Below, piece after piece: positions 35,529 to 44,360 of a stretch of DNA of 64,000 bases. The stretch spans positions 1-64,000 of the forward strand of contig JAVHLM010000012.1 in the NCBI GenBank assembly GCA_031082125.1, read 5' to 3'. The notes below the pieces were generated by a model. It saw only the letters and a program-made list of their open reading frames with translations. It made no database searches and was not told where the DNA came from. Both the position numbers and the translations under genes were made by a program. The stretch comes from Candidatus Eremiobacterota bacterium (GTDB lineage: Bacteria > Vulcanimicrobiota > CADAWZ01 > Ess09-12). Each line of letters opens with the position of its first letter. The first letter of the stretch is position 1.

Positions 35529-37418
35529 ATGGGATTCAGGGTGCCTGCGCCTGACGGGAGGAAGAGGGAGAATCTCCCGGTGCTCGTTCTTCCCGAGGGC
35601 ACGCTCCTCAAGGGCTGCTACAAGATTAGCTACCTCACCATGGGGGGCATGTCTGTCGTGTACAAGGCAGTGAAAGGCACGATGACCTATCTTATCAAGG
35701 AGGTGGAAGCCTCCGACTCACAGGGCGTCATCTCCCTCTCCCAGGAAAAGAGCACCCTCGAGCGCCTGGACCACCCGGGAATCGTCAAGGTCTTTGACTT
35801 CTTCGGCGAGGAGGGCTTCTACTACCTTGTCGTCGAGTACATTGACGGCGAAAGCCTCGACAAGCTTGTCTCGCCCATCAGGGACGTGTTTCTCCAGGAA
35901 AAGGTGGTCCTTGAATGGGCGATGCAGCTTTATGACATCTTCGAGTACCTCCACAGGCAGAAGCCGCCCATCATCTACCGGGACCTCAAGCCCCAGAACA
36001 TCATCAAGGACCGCCAGGGGAAGGTCCACCTCGCCGACTTCGGCATCGCCCGCGTGCTCAAGGACGCCAAGACCTCCGACACCTCCCCGATGGGAACGGC
36101 CATCACGGCTTCGCCGGAGCACTACGGCGGCAGGCAGACCGACGCGCGCTCCGACATCTTCACCATCGGCGCCACGCTCCATTTCCTGCTCACGAACGGG
36201 AAGCACACGGGAACGCTCTTCGAGTTCCCCCCCCTGAGGACAATCAACCCCAAGGTGTCGGAGAACCTGGAGCAGGTGATAAGGAAAGCTACTGAATTAG
36301 AGCCTGAGAAGCGGTACCAGTCCATCGGCGAGATGCGCCAGGCCCACCTGAACACCAGGGAGGCGCCCCTCCCCGTGATAGAGCCTTTCGGAAAGGAAAA
36401 GGCACCGGATGAGGAGCGCGGAAAAGGGAAGCCATGGGGAGAGCCTCTTGCCAGGCCACCGGAAAAAACAAGCAGTGCCAATCTCACCATTTTTGCAGTG
36501 ACAGCAGCCTGCTTTGCCCTGATCGCGGGGGCACTGATGATAGCACAGAATCTTTTTCCCAAGAAGCCTGCCGATATCCAGGCGCCGCCTGCCACGGTAG
36601 CCATGGAAGCGACCACTCCCCTGCCTGAGCCTTCACCGCAGGAATCGGCCAGAAAGCAGAATATCGTGATAAAACCTTCCTCCCTCAGGACCAAGGCGGT
36701 GAATGTCATAAAAGCTCAAGGCAAAAAAGGCCCCCTCGCAGAGAAGCTCCGTCAGGCCCTGCCTGCAAAGGATCCCCAGACGGCAGCACCGCCCCCTCTC
36801 TCGGATCCCGGCAGCTATCCTGTGGCCAATCCCGGCATTTACGCTCCCAGGACAAGGCGCACTCCTCCCCCCCTTCCCGGCACCACAGGCGACAGCCCGG
36901 GGAGAGATCCTCAGCTCACCGGTGCTTCACAGGGCCATCGGACCGAAGGTGTATGGGCACTGAAAACGAGGGATGACGGAAGCACTGCGGCATTTTCAAA
37001 AGAGGGCGGCTTTTCCATCATCTTCCCACCTGAAACCATCGAGATTCCTGATATGCCCACCTTCACCGATAAGGGGATCGCCCGCGGGAACCGCAGCTTT
37101 TTCTGCAAGGCCGATTTCTATCCTCTTCCCCAGGGCATCAAGGTAGGTGAGCTGAAAAAATACCATCACAAGGCATTGCAGAATTGTTATCCACGCTTGA
37201 AAATCCTCGGCATCGTCGAGGAGCCCGGCGGGATGGTGATAGCCGATTACCTTATAAATCGGCCCGACGGCGATTCCATGCGGGTGGAGGAGATCGTCAG
37301 GAGCGCCCTCCGCACCGGGAATATCGCCGTGCTCTCCTTCGGGGCCGTGGAGAAGAGCTTTAACTCCACCGAAATGGAGGCCAGGAAGAGTGTCTTTTTC
37401 AAATCATTCACCGACTAG
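35529..37418 (+). CDS. Membrane Ser/Thr protein kinase
   Basis: A 629-residue Hanks-type kinase without a zinc ribbon. The kinase domain is about 25-275: loop LTMGGMSVVYKA (a variant glycine loop), Lys in YLIKEVEA, catalytic YRDLKPQNI and ADFGIARV. A membrane helix lies at about 318-338, followed by a long Pro-rich outer region (about 345-470) and a C-terminal globular domain (about 475-629) with no recognised family. It has its own promoter. The peptide/oxidoreductase operon starts 48 bases downstream from a separate promoter. Confidence 0.85.
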   Translation: MGFRVPAPDGRKRENLPVLVLPEGTLLKGCYKISYLTMGGMSVVYKAVKGTMTYLIKEVEASDSQGVISLSQEKSTLERLDHPGIVKVFDFFGEEGFYYLVVEYIDGESLDKLVSPIRDVFLQEKVVLEWAMQLYDIFEYLHRQKPPIIYRDLKPQNIIKDRQGKVHLADFGIARVLKDAKTSDTSPMGTAITASPEHYGGRQTDARSDIFTIGATLHFLLTNGKHTGTLFEFPPLRTINPKVSENLEQVIRKATELEPEKRYQSIGEMRQAHLNTREAPLPVIEPFGKEKAPDEERGKGKPWGEPLARPPEKTSSANLTIFAVTAACFALIAGALMIAQNLFPKKPADIQAPPATVAMEATTPLPEPSPQESARKQNIVIKPSSLRTKAVNVIKAQGKKGPLAEKLRQALPAKDPQTAAPPPLSDPGSYPVANPGIYAPRTRRTPPPLPGTTGDSPGRDPQLTGASQGHRTEGVWALKTRDDGSTAAFSKEGGFSIIFPPETIEIPDMPTFTDKGIARGNRSFFCKADFYPLPQGIKVGELKKYHHKALQNCYPRLKILGIVEEPGGMVIADYLINRPDGDSMRVEEIVRSALRTGNIAVLSFGAVEKSFNSTEMEARKSVFFKSFTD

Positions 37419-37431
37419 GCCAGCCCGCGCC

Positions 37432-37460
37432 TTGACGCCTTCCCCCCTCTCTGCTATAGT
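37432..37460 (+). promoter_or_regulatory. Promoter of the peptide/oxidoreductase operon, leaderless
   Basis: TTGACG (37432-37437), a 17-base spacer and TATAGT (37455-37460) preceded by TGC. Six bases separate the -10 box from ATG 37467, so the first gene would be translated from a leaderless or nearly leaderless transcript. No ribosome site is visible. Confidence 0.7.
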
Positions 37461-37466
37461 AAATCC

Positions 37467-37955
37467 ATGAAACGCCACGGCAGGCTTATCATCACCGTCC
37501 TGGCCCTTCTCATCGCCTGCGCCCTCCTCTTCGCCGAGAGGGCCCACTGGCAGATAGAGGACGCCTGCCGGAAGATACCCATGGAATATGATCTCACGAG
37601 GGCATACCTCAGGGAGCACCATACCACGGGGACCTTTTACTTCGCCAATACCCTTCCCGCCACTATTCATGCCAACTGCCCCGGGAACCGCAATGACACC
37701 ACCAGGGCATGGAACGACATCGTGAAACCGGTGAAGCTCTATGGGACGCGCTTCACAAGGAGGCTTCATGTGAACCTCAACGAGGACGGCACCGTGAGAT
37801 GCTCTTACACCGAAAAAGAGGGCATCACCATTCCCCGTCAAGGCGACGCCCCCCTTGAAGTGGAGCTCCACAACAGGATCGGCGAGAAGCGCCGGTTCCT
37901 GATAAGCCGAGATGGCAGCCTGCAGCAGGGCGGAGGCTCCAGAAGAGCTCCATGA
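37467..37955 (+). CDS. Small anchored protein heading the operon
   Basis: A 162-residue protein with an N-terminal membrane anchor or signal (LIITVLALLIACALLF, about residues 7-22). The rest is a soluble region with one Cys pair (Cys34, Cys67 approximately) and a basic, glycine-rich C terminus. No family is recognised. Its stop overlaps the start of the B12 radical SAM gene (ATGA), which ties it to the following biosynthetic genes. It could be an accessory or a substrate of the system; nothing in the sequence decides this. Confidence 0.55.
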   Translation: MKRHGRLIITVLALLIACALLFAERAHWQIEDACRKIPMEYDLTRAYLREHHTTGTFYFANTLPATIHANCPGNRNDTTRAWNDIVKPVKLYGTRFTRRLHVNLNEDGTVRCSYTEKEGITIPRQGDAPLEVELHNRIGEKRRFLISRDGSLQQGGGSRRAP

Positions 37956-39577
37956 AGACCGGCCTCGTGTATATTACTTATGAATCTGACGAATATGAAA
38001 GGCAGGGAGAGCTCCTGCAGGTCCCCCACCTGGGCCTGGGCTCCATTGCGTCATACATTGAAGGTCAAGGCTTCCCCTGCGAATTAATAAGCTTCAGGCT
38101 CAGCGGCGGTGAAAACGAAAAAGCCATAGGTGATTTTGCCCTTGAGAGCTTCGATGTGCTGGGATTTTCCCTCTATACCCAGAACTACCGGCCCACTATT
38201 GCCCTCGCCAAGGCACTGAAAATAAGGAAGCCCGGCCTTAAGATCATCCTGGGTGGGCCCCATGCGACTTGGACCCATGAGGACCTCATAAGAAACCATG
38301 AGGAAATAAGCGCCGTATGCCGCCACGAGGGGGAAAAGAGCTTTCTTGAGCTCTTGCAGGCAATCAAGGCGGGAGAATCCTTCCACGGAATTTCCGGCGT
38401 CACATTCCGAGATAATGGCGCGGTCCGTGCCGAGGCGCCAGGCCCTCCCCTCGATGAGCTGGACTCCCTTCCCTTTCCCAGGCGCACTTTTACCGGAGCC
38501 TCGCGCTCCTGGCAGGAGCGCTTCAACAGGAGCACTTTCAGGACCGAAAGAGGGGCCGTCATCATCACGAGCAGGGGGTGCCCCTTCCTGTGCGCCTTCT
38601 GCGCCATCACGGCAGGAGGGAAAAACCACTGGTCAGCAAGAAGCTCCCGGTCTGTGGAAGAAGAGGCCCGGAAGGTAAAGGCCCTTACAGGAGCCACCCA
38701 TTTTTACGCGCTGGACGCCAACTTCCTGGTGGATCCCCTGAGGGCTCTTGCCATAGGGAGGGCCTTCAAGGGGCTCTGCTGTACCTTCTCCTTCGCCGCG
38801 AGAGCCGACCAGGTGGCCGAAAATGGGAAGCTCATGGGGAAGCTCAGGGAGCTGGGCTGCTCCATGATTGAAGTAGGCATAGAGAGCGGCAGCCAGGCAG
38901 TGCTTGACCGGTACCGCAAGGGAACGAAAGTGGCGCAGAATGAGAGGGCCATCGCGGTGCTGAGGGAGCATGGAATAAGGCTGGGATTCGACTTTCTGAT
39001 GTTTATGCCCACCCTTACCTTCGATGAGCTCTGCGAGAGCTTTGCCTTCATAAGAAGAAACGGTCTTTACGGCACCGAGCCCTTTGAGACCCTCGCCAAG
39101 CGCGTGGAGCTTTACCCCGGCACGGCGCTCCGCGGGGAATGGGAGCGCCTCAACGGGCCTTCCGACCCCCATTCACTGCCGCGCTATCACTTCGGCGACG
39201 GGCGCATTGAAGCCCTTTATCAAGGTATCAGGGAATTCATGGACCGTTACTATTTCAGGGCCAGGGAGCGCGCCGCACTGTTAAGAAAGGCTCTTTTTCC
39301 CCTCGAGGCCCTGATTGCCGGGAATCCCGGGCTGCTTGAAAGGCCTTCCAGGAGATTCATCGGGAAATGCCTCATTGAATGCGACATTCAGAACCGAATC
39401 GCTTTCAGGTTCTTCGAGGAGGCGCTCTCACGGTGCGCTTCAGGGAAAGGGGCGGCCCCTGACGAGGTGCTGTCCGCGCCCCACCGGGAGAGGATTGAAG
39501 GGTTTCTTAGTGAGTTTCCCAGGGTGATGGAGGCAATCATGGAGCTGCAGGTGAAATACGGCAGCCATCTTGAATAG
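37952..39577 (+). CDS. B12-binding radical SAM enzyme
   Basis: A 541-residue class B-type radical SAM protein. Residues about 10-165 resemble a cobalamin-binding Rossmann domain (GLGSIASYIEGQGFPCEL, LGGPHATW), without the DxHxxG ligand motif, as is common in this class. The radical SAM core (about 195-400) carries SRGCPFLCAFCAI, the CxxxCxxC iron-sulfur ligands. A helical C-terminal region follows. Family members often methylate unactivated carbons. It is the second gene of the operon with the ATP-grasp, SPASM, peptide and oxidoreductase genes, so a peptide or small-molecule substrate made there is likely. Confidence 0.8.
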   Translation: MKTGLVYITYESDEYERQGELLQVPHLGLGSIASYIEGQGFPCELISFRLSGGENEKAIGDFALESFDVLGFSLYTQNYRPTIALAKALKIRKPGLKIILGGPHATWTHEDLIRNHEEISAVCRHEGEKSFLELLQAIKAGESFHGISGVTFRDNGAVRAEAPGPPLDELDSLPFPRRTFTGASRSWQERFNRSTFRTERGAVIITSRGCPFLCAFCAITAGGKNHWSARSSRSVEEEARKVKALTGATHFYALDANFLVDPLRALAIGRAFKGLCCTFSFAARADQVAENGKLMGKLRELGCSMIEVGIESGSQAVLDRYRKGTKVAQNERAIAVLREHGIRLGFDFLMFMPTLTFDELCESFAFIRRNGLYGTEPFETLAKRVELYPGTALRGEWERLNGPSDPHSLPRYHFGDGRIEALYQGIREFMDRYYFRARERAALLRKALFPLEALIAGNPGLLERPSRRFIGKCLIECDIQNRIAFRFFEEALSRCASGKGAAPDEVLSAPHRERIEGFLSEFPRVMEAIMELQVKYGSHLE

Positions 39578-39607
39578 AAAAGGGACTACAAGACCGGCAG
39601 GGAGCTT

Positions 39608-40513
39608 ATGGCACCAGGGAGAAGGATTCTCGCCAGGGACGGGCGACTCCAGGAAGCTCTTGATTTTTATGCTTCCAGGGGGTATCAGATTTCCCTGTAT
39701 CACCATGAAGACGCCCTTCCAGGCTTCATAAAGGAGCGCGCTTTCGATTATTTCCTCCTCTCCCACCCGGGGGAGATCCCCTTCTGCGAATCCCTGGAAG
39801 CCAGGGGGGCGCACCTTGTGGGGGCAGGTTTTCTCAGGCCTTCCGCTTCCCTTGATAAAATCAGGCAGAAGGAGAAAACAAAGGCTCTCGGGCTCTCCAC
39901 CCCTCCCTCGGTAGTCATCCGGCGCCATGAAAAGGATTCATTTCTCTTGACGGTGCGCACCCTTGAAATGAAGCCGCCCTACATCATCAAGAACCCTGCA
40001 GCTCACGGGAGCAGGGGCGTTACATTACTCGCCACATCGGAAGAAATGGAAAGCAGGGTGCCGGATCTCCTCAGTGACAGCGATGTCCTCATAATGGAGC
40101 ATTTCATCGAGGCAAGGGAGCTGGCCCTGTGCCTCATGGGAGAGGACGAGGCCCTCCTTCTTCCCCCCGTGGAGATATTTCATGGAGGGCGCCTCTTCTC
40201 CAGGGAGGCGAAACTGCAGGGCTTTACCATAAGCATTCCTGCCGCGCTCACAAAAAGAGAGCGCGGCAGGCTCTCAGAGCTTGCCATGAGGGCTTACAGG
40301 GCTTTTGAGTGCCACGGCATGGTCCGCCTTGACATGCTCCTTGGCAGGGACGGGACTCCCTATCTGCTGGAGATAATGTCCTTCGGAGAGGGAATGAGCT
40401 CGCACCATCTGAGCACCAGGAGCGCCGCCTGCCTGGGCATCGGCTTCTTTCGGCTCCTCCTTCTTCACCTTGACTGGGCCCATTCACGGGCCGGGAGGAG
40501 AGGGCATGGATAG
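39608..40513 (+). CDS. ATP-grasp ligase
   Basis: A 301-residue protein with the ATP-grasp fold of the D-Ala-D-Ala ligase/RimK type, which joins a carboxylate to an amine via acyl phosphate. Seen are IIKNPAAHGSRGVT (ATP-binding Lys and glycine-rich loop), VLIMEHFIEARELAL, and the metal-binding end MVRLDMLLGRDGTPYLLEIMSFGEGMS, aligned with the Ddl metal site; a typical Asn there is replaced by Met. AGGGAG precedes the ATG. It overlaps the SPASM gene by eight bases. In this operon a peptide or amino-acid ligation is the natural inference. Confidence 0.75.
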   Translation: MAPGRRILARDGRLQEALDFYASRGYQISLYHHEDALPGFIKERAFDYFLLSHPGEIPFCESLEARGAHLVGAGFLRPSASLDKIRQKEKTKALGLSTPPSVVIRRHEKDSFLLTVRTLEMKPPYIIKNPAAHGSRGVTLLATSEEMESRVPDLLSDSDVLIMEHFIEARELALCLMGEDEALLLPPVEIFHGGRLFSREAKLQGFTISIPAALTKRERGRLSELAMRAYRAFECHGMVRLDMLLGRDGTPYLLEIMSFGEGMSSHHLSTRSAACLGIGFFRLLLLHLDWAHSRAGRRGHG

Positions 40514-41936
40514 CAGGCTCACTTTTCCCCACGGCGTGGAATTCAAGATCTTCAGGGCAGGGCGCCGCAGCCTCATCTACGACGTCGAGGGCGCCGGCCT
40601 TTTCTTTGCCGAGGAGCCGGCCCTCTCGCTCCTCAGGCTGGGCAGGACCATGGAAAAGAAAGCCCTGATGAGAGTTCTGGAGCCCCGCTTCGGCCGCCGC
40701 CAGATCCGGGAGAGCCTGGAACAGATGGCGGAGCTCAGAGCCCGGGGATTTCTGCTAGAGCGCGGCGAAGTAAAGCGGCTCGGCCCGTCAGGCGAGGGGA
40801 GCCGCCTCCAGTATCTCGTGCTCCTTGTCACCTCCCGCTGTAACCTTGCCTGCCGTTACTGCTTCACCAGGGAGCGCCGCGGGGAGCCGCCGGACATGGC
40901 GCCTGCGACGGCAAAAAAGGCCGTCGATCTCCTTGTCGGCAGGCTCAGGAGAGACAATACGCCCGGCGGCACCATCTGCTTTTTCGGCGGCGAGCCTCTT
41001 CTCAACTTTTCCTGCATCAGGGAGACGGCGTCATATGCCCGCGAAAAGGGAAAGGACCTTTCCCTCACCCTCTCGCTGGTCACCAACGGCACCCTTCTCA
41101 CACCCTCGATAATAGCATTCCTGAAAGAGCATGCCATTGAGACAAGAATCGGCATTGACGGGCCCCGGGACGTGGAGGATTCAATCAGGCCAGGGGCTTG
41201 CGGTGAAAAGGCCTTCCCGATGGTCACCAGGCATCTTCCCCTCCTGATCAGCACCCTTGGTGACAGCCTTTCCGCCAGGGCCACCTGCACCACGGAAAAC
41301 AACAACCCCTGGGAAGTGTACCGCTCCCTCAAGGCCCTGGGCTTCCCGAGAGTGGACCTCGGCCCCTGCCTTTTCTCGCCAGACAAAGACCTCGCCCTGA
41401 GGGAAAAAGCTCACCTGAGGACCTATGTGAAGGGGATGGTCGCGCTCAAAAGGGAAGAGATAAAGGAAGGGGCCTATCAGGGAGGCACCTCTGATTTTTT
41501 CAGGAGGGTGCTGCTGAGAAAAAAAAGGCTTTATGCCTGCGGGTACGGGCGGTCCACCGTGACCGTGGAGCCCTCGGGCGCCATCATACCCTGTTATCGC
41601 TTCAGCGGCATGCATCACTTCACCATGGGCGACCTCTGGAAGGGATTCTCAAGGGGCGCTGAGAAAGAATATGGGAAGACCGTCAATGACCTTCCCCGCT
41701 GCAGGGTCTGCTGGGCTCGCTACTACTGCGGGGGAGGGTGTCCCGGCGATCGCTACGATCTCAACGGGAGCCTGGAAAAGCCGGTGCATGAGTTCTGCTC
41801 TTACCTGAAGCAGTCATTCTCTGCAATGCTCAGGCTCTTCATTGAGCTCCCCGACCCGGTGAGGGAAGGGCTCATCAATGCCATGACAGGCCCCATGGAG
41901 AGAAGGAAAGACCATGAAAGAGAAGAAAAAGGGTGA
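40506..41936 (+). CDS. SPASM radical SAM peptide maturase-like enzyme
   Basis: A 476-residue radical SAM enzyme. Residues about 1-95 are a small PqqD/RRE-like domain. The core has TSRCNLACRYCFTRE (Cys112, Cys116, Cys119) and GGTICFFGGEPLLNF. The C-terminal SPASM domain is complete: Cys before GYGRST, SGAIIPC, CRVCWARYYCGGGC and a last Cys in HEFC, giving two auxiliary clusters. SPASM enzymes usually modify ribosomal peptides. GGAGGAGAGG sets ATG 40506. It overlaps the 57-residue peptide gene by 23 bases, and an aldehyde oxidoreductase follows, the setting described for tungsten-oxidoreductase-associated maturases. Confidence 0.85.
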   Translation: MDSRLTFPHGVEFKIFRAGRRSLIYDVEGAGLFFAEEPALSLLRLGRTMEKKALMRVLEPRFGRRQIRESLEQMAELRARGFLLERGEVKRLGPSGEGSRLQYLVLLVTSRCNLACRYCFTRERRGEPPDMAPATAKKAVDLLVGRLRRDNTPGGTICFFGGEPLLNFSCIRETASYAREKGKDLSLTLSLVTNGTLLTPSIIAFLKEHAIETRIGIDGPRDVEDSIRPGACGEKAFPMVTRHLPLLISTLGDSLSARATCTTENNNPWEVYRSLKALGFPRVDLGPCLFSPDKDLALREKAHLRTYVKGMVALKREEIKEGAYQGGTSDFFRRVLLRKKRLYACGYGRSTVTVEPSGAIIPCYRFSGMHHFTMGDLWKGFSRGAEKEYGKTVNDLPRCRVCWARYYCGGGCPGDRYDLNGSLEKPVHEFCSYLKQSFSAMLRLFIELPDPVREGLINAMTGPMERRKDHEREEKG

Positions 41937-42087
41937 AAAGCCTCAGGACAGCAAGGACAAGAAGCCCGGGGGGAAAAAGAAATACCTCATCCCTCTCGTG
42001 ACGGCCATTATGCTCACTGAAACCACCGAGGAGGTAATGGCAAAATGCAAGTGCGAGCCTGCCGATGATCCCTGGATTTACGGATAG
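41914..42087 (+). CDS. Candidate RiPP precursor peptide (57 aa)
   Basis: A short gene with AAGGA six bases before its ATG, starting inside the end of the SPASM gene. The 57-residue product has a Lys-rich start (MKEKKKGEKPQDSKDKK), a hydrophobic middle YLIPLVTAIML, an acidic stretch TETTEE and the tail VMAKCKCEPADDPWIYG with Cys45 and Cys47. Position, size, coupling to a SPASM maturase and a Cys-containing C terminus fit a modified-peptide precursor. No GG cleavage site precedes the tail. Which residues are modified is unknown. It could alternatively be a small membrane-associated subunit of the oxidoreductase. Confidence 0.75.
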   Translation: MKEKKKGEKPQDSKDKKPGGKKKYLIPLVTAIMLTETTEEVMAKCKCEPADDPWIYG

Positions 42088-42130
42088 GTTAAGGCGCCTG
42101 CAGGGGTATGACTGAGAAGGGAGCTGAGCA

Positions 42131-44359
42131 ATGATGGCCTGGTATGGATACCGGGGAAAAATACTGGACATCGATCTTTCGTCAAGGACCGCGAAGGCCC
42201 TTGAGCTTGATGCCATAGAGGCGCAGAACTTCATCGGAGGAGCAGGCCTCAATGCCTGGCTCCTCTACAAGTCCTTCAGGCCTGATATAACGCCCCTCTC
42301 GCCTGAAAATCCCCTTATTTTCGGTGCGGGCCCCCTCACGGCCACCTCCTACCCTGCCTCGTCGCGCTCGACGTTCACAGCCCTCTCGCCCCTCACGGGA
42401 ATCTTCGGTGACGCCAACGGCGGGGGCTATTTTGCCACGATGGTGCGGCAGGCCGGCTATGACCACCTTATCGTGCGGGGAGCAAGCGACAGGCCCTGCT
42501 ATATTCTCATAGGAAGAAAAGGGGAGTGCACCATTGAAGAGGCCGGGGATCTCTGGGGAATGGACGTGCCTGAAACTGACAGGGTGCTTGGAGAGAGACA
42601 CAAGGGAAGCATGGCGGCGTCAATAGGAACGGCCGGTGAAAAGCTGGTGAGCTATGCAAACATTCTCACGAGAGGCGGCGGAAACTCCTGGTCCAGGACA
42701 GGGATGGGCGCCGTCATGGGCTCAAAGAGACTGAAGGCAATTGTGGCCAACGGCCGTGAAAAAATCATGCTCCACGACGAGGAAGGCTTCAAGAGCCTTT
42801 CTGAAAAAATCAAGCACCTCTCCCAGACCGATACGCGGTCCATGGTCTTTTCGCGGTGGGGCACCGTGATGCAGATCAGCCTTTTCGCGGCAATGGGCCT
42901 CCTTTACGGGAACAACCTCAGCCACCGCCTCTCCCTCAAAGAGGCCGGCAGGATCGGCATCACCCCCTTTTCCAGGGAAACTGATTTTACGGTCCAGGGC
43001 TGCTACCGGTGCCCCCTCAAATGCGAAAAGCGCTATACTCTCAAGAACAATCCTCATAAAGGGGAAGAAGGCCACAAATATGAGCTCGGCTATGCCTGCT
43101 CGCTGGGATTCAACGTGGGAATAAACAACGTCAACGAGGTGCTCCACCTCGCCGACGTATGCAACACCCTCGGGCTTGACATGGTGGAATTCAGCTCTTC
43201 AGCGGCAACGGCCATTGAGCTCTTCAGGGAGGGTATCCTGAAGCACGCCGATACCGACGGCATCGAGCTTGACTGGAACAGGCCTGCGGCCGTGGAAGCC
43301 CTCGCAAGGAAGGTGGCCAAACGCGAAGGCATCGGCGATCTCCTCGCGGGGGGCGTGCGGAAGATGGCCGAGACGCTTGGCGGGGATGCGCACAAGTTTG
43401 CCATCCATTTCAAGGGACTGAGCGAGCCGGCCCACGACTCGCCGCCATTTCTCCTCAGTTTCTCGGTGGCAACAAGAGGTGGCGATCATCTGAAGGGCAT
43501 GCCCATCCTGCTGCTGGATGGCGAAAACCGGGAGCTTGCGGCCACGCTTTTTGGCGCCACCAAGGAGACAATGGACCTGTACTCCAACGGGGACAAAGGC
43601 CGCGCCATCTGGTGGCATGAGAACTACAAGACCATGATTGACTCTCTCGGCATATGCTTCTTTCTTGCCACGGTGCTGCTGCCGGCGGGGAACCTCACAG
43701 CGGCGCAGTGCGCGGAGGCTTATCGCGCCGCCACGGGGTATCAGAAGGGAGGCCGGGATCTTTTCCTCGCGGGAGAGAGAGCCTACCTCGTGGAGAAAGC
43801 CATCAATGCCCGCCTTGGCGTGGACAGGTCCCGGGACTGCATGAAGGCCCGCCAGGAAGCCGGCTCGTGGGGCAGCAGCGCCAACCTGGACCACCCGGGA
43901 ATGCTTGATGAATACTACCATTACCGGGGATGCTCCCAGGAAGGCCTCCTGCTCGGGGAACGGCTGAAGGAGGCGGGGCTTACAGCGGTGGCAAAAGACC
44001 TGGAGCGCGAGGGGAAGCTTGGCAAAGAGCCTGTTTACTCGGTGTACAGGTCCCTTGCCCTTGCCTACCGTGAGCCGCCGGCAGCGCCGGGGAAAAAAGC
44101 CGGAGAGTCGCTCAAGGAGAAGGTCACTTCCAATAAGAAGCTGATGGAGACTCTCACGGGCGACGGCGTGGTGAATACCGCCATAAAGAGCGTGGAGATA
44201 AAGCGCTCCCTCAGGAAGTTCTCGGAAAAATACGGAACGTCGCTCCTTGTAGGCGCAGGGACCGCCGCTGCAGCTTACGGGATATGGCACCTCTTTTCCC
44301 GCGACAAGGAGAAGACGGGGGAAAAGGCGGCCAGGAGGCTGAAAGAGGATTCCCTCTAG
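42131..44359 (+). CDS. Tungsten-type aldehyde:ferredoxin oxidoreductase with C-terminal tail
   Basis: A 742-residue member of the AOR family, which oxidises aldehydes or reduces acids using a tungsten bis-pyranopterin and a [4Fe-4S] cluster. It has the N-terminal GYRGKILDIDLSS and FIGGAGLNAWLL, cofactor-binding segments, cluster ligands CYRCPLKC (Cys291, Cys294, Cys298) and the distant Cys509 in SLGICFF. Standard AORs end near residue 650. Here about 90 extra residues follow, with a Lys-rich helix and a hydrophobic stretch SLLVGAGTAAAAYGIWHLF that could anchor it to the membrane or a partner. It is the last gene of the peptide/radical SAM operon and is convergent with the NAD-kinase-like gene, one base apart. 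Confidence 0.85.
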   Translation: MMAWYGYRGKILDIDLSSRTAKALELDAIEAQNFIGGAGLNAWLLYKSFRPDITPLSPENPLIFGAGPLTATSYPASSRSTFTALSPLTGIFGDANGGGYFATMVRQAGYDHLIVRGASDRPCYILIGRKGECTIEEAGDLWGMDVPETDRVLGERHKGSMAASIGTAGEKLVSYANILTRGGGNSWSRTGMGAVMGSKRLKAIVANGREKIMLHDEEGFKSLSEKIKHLSQTDTRSMVFSRWGTVMQISLFAAMGLLYGNNLSHRLSLKEAGRIGITPFSRETDFTVQGCYRCPLKCEKRYTLKNNPHKGEEGHKYELGYACSLGFNVGINNVNEVLHLADVCNTLGLDMVEFSSSAATAIELFREGILKHADTDGIELDWNRPAAVEALARKVAKREGIGDLLAGGVRKMAETLGGDAHKFAIHFKGLSEPAHDSPPFLLSFSVATRGGDHLKGMPILLLDGENRELAATLFGATKETMDLYSNGDKGRAIWWHENYKTMIDSLGICFFLATVLLPAGNLTAAQCAEAYRAATGYQKGGRDLFLAGERAYLVEKAINARLGVDRSRDCMKARQEAGSWGSSANLDHPGMLDEYYHYRGCSQEGLLLGERLKEAGLTAVAKDLEREGKLGKEPVYSVYRSLALAYREPPAAPGKKAGESLKEKVTSNKKLMETLTGDGVVNTAIKSVEIKRSLRKFSEKYGTSLLVGAGTAAAAYGIWHLFSRDKEKTGEKAARRLKEDSL

Positions 44360-44360
44360 A

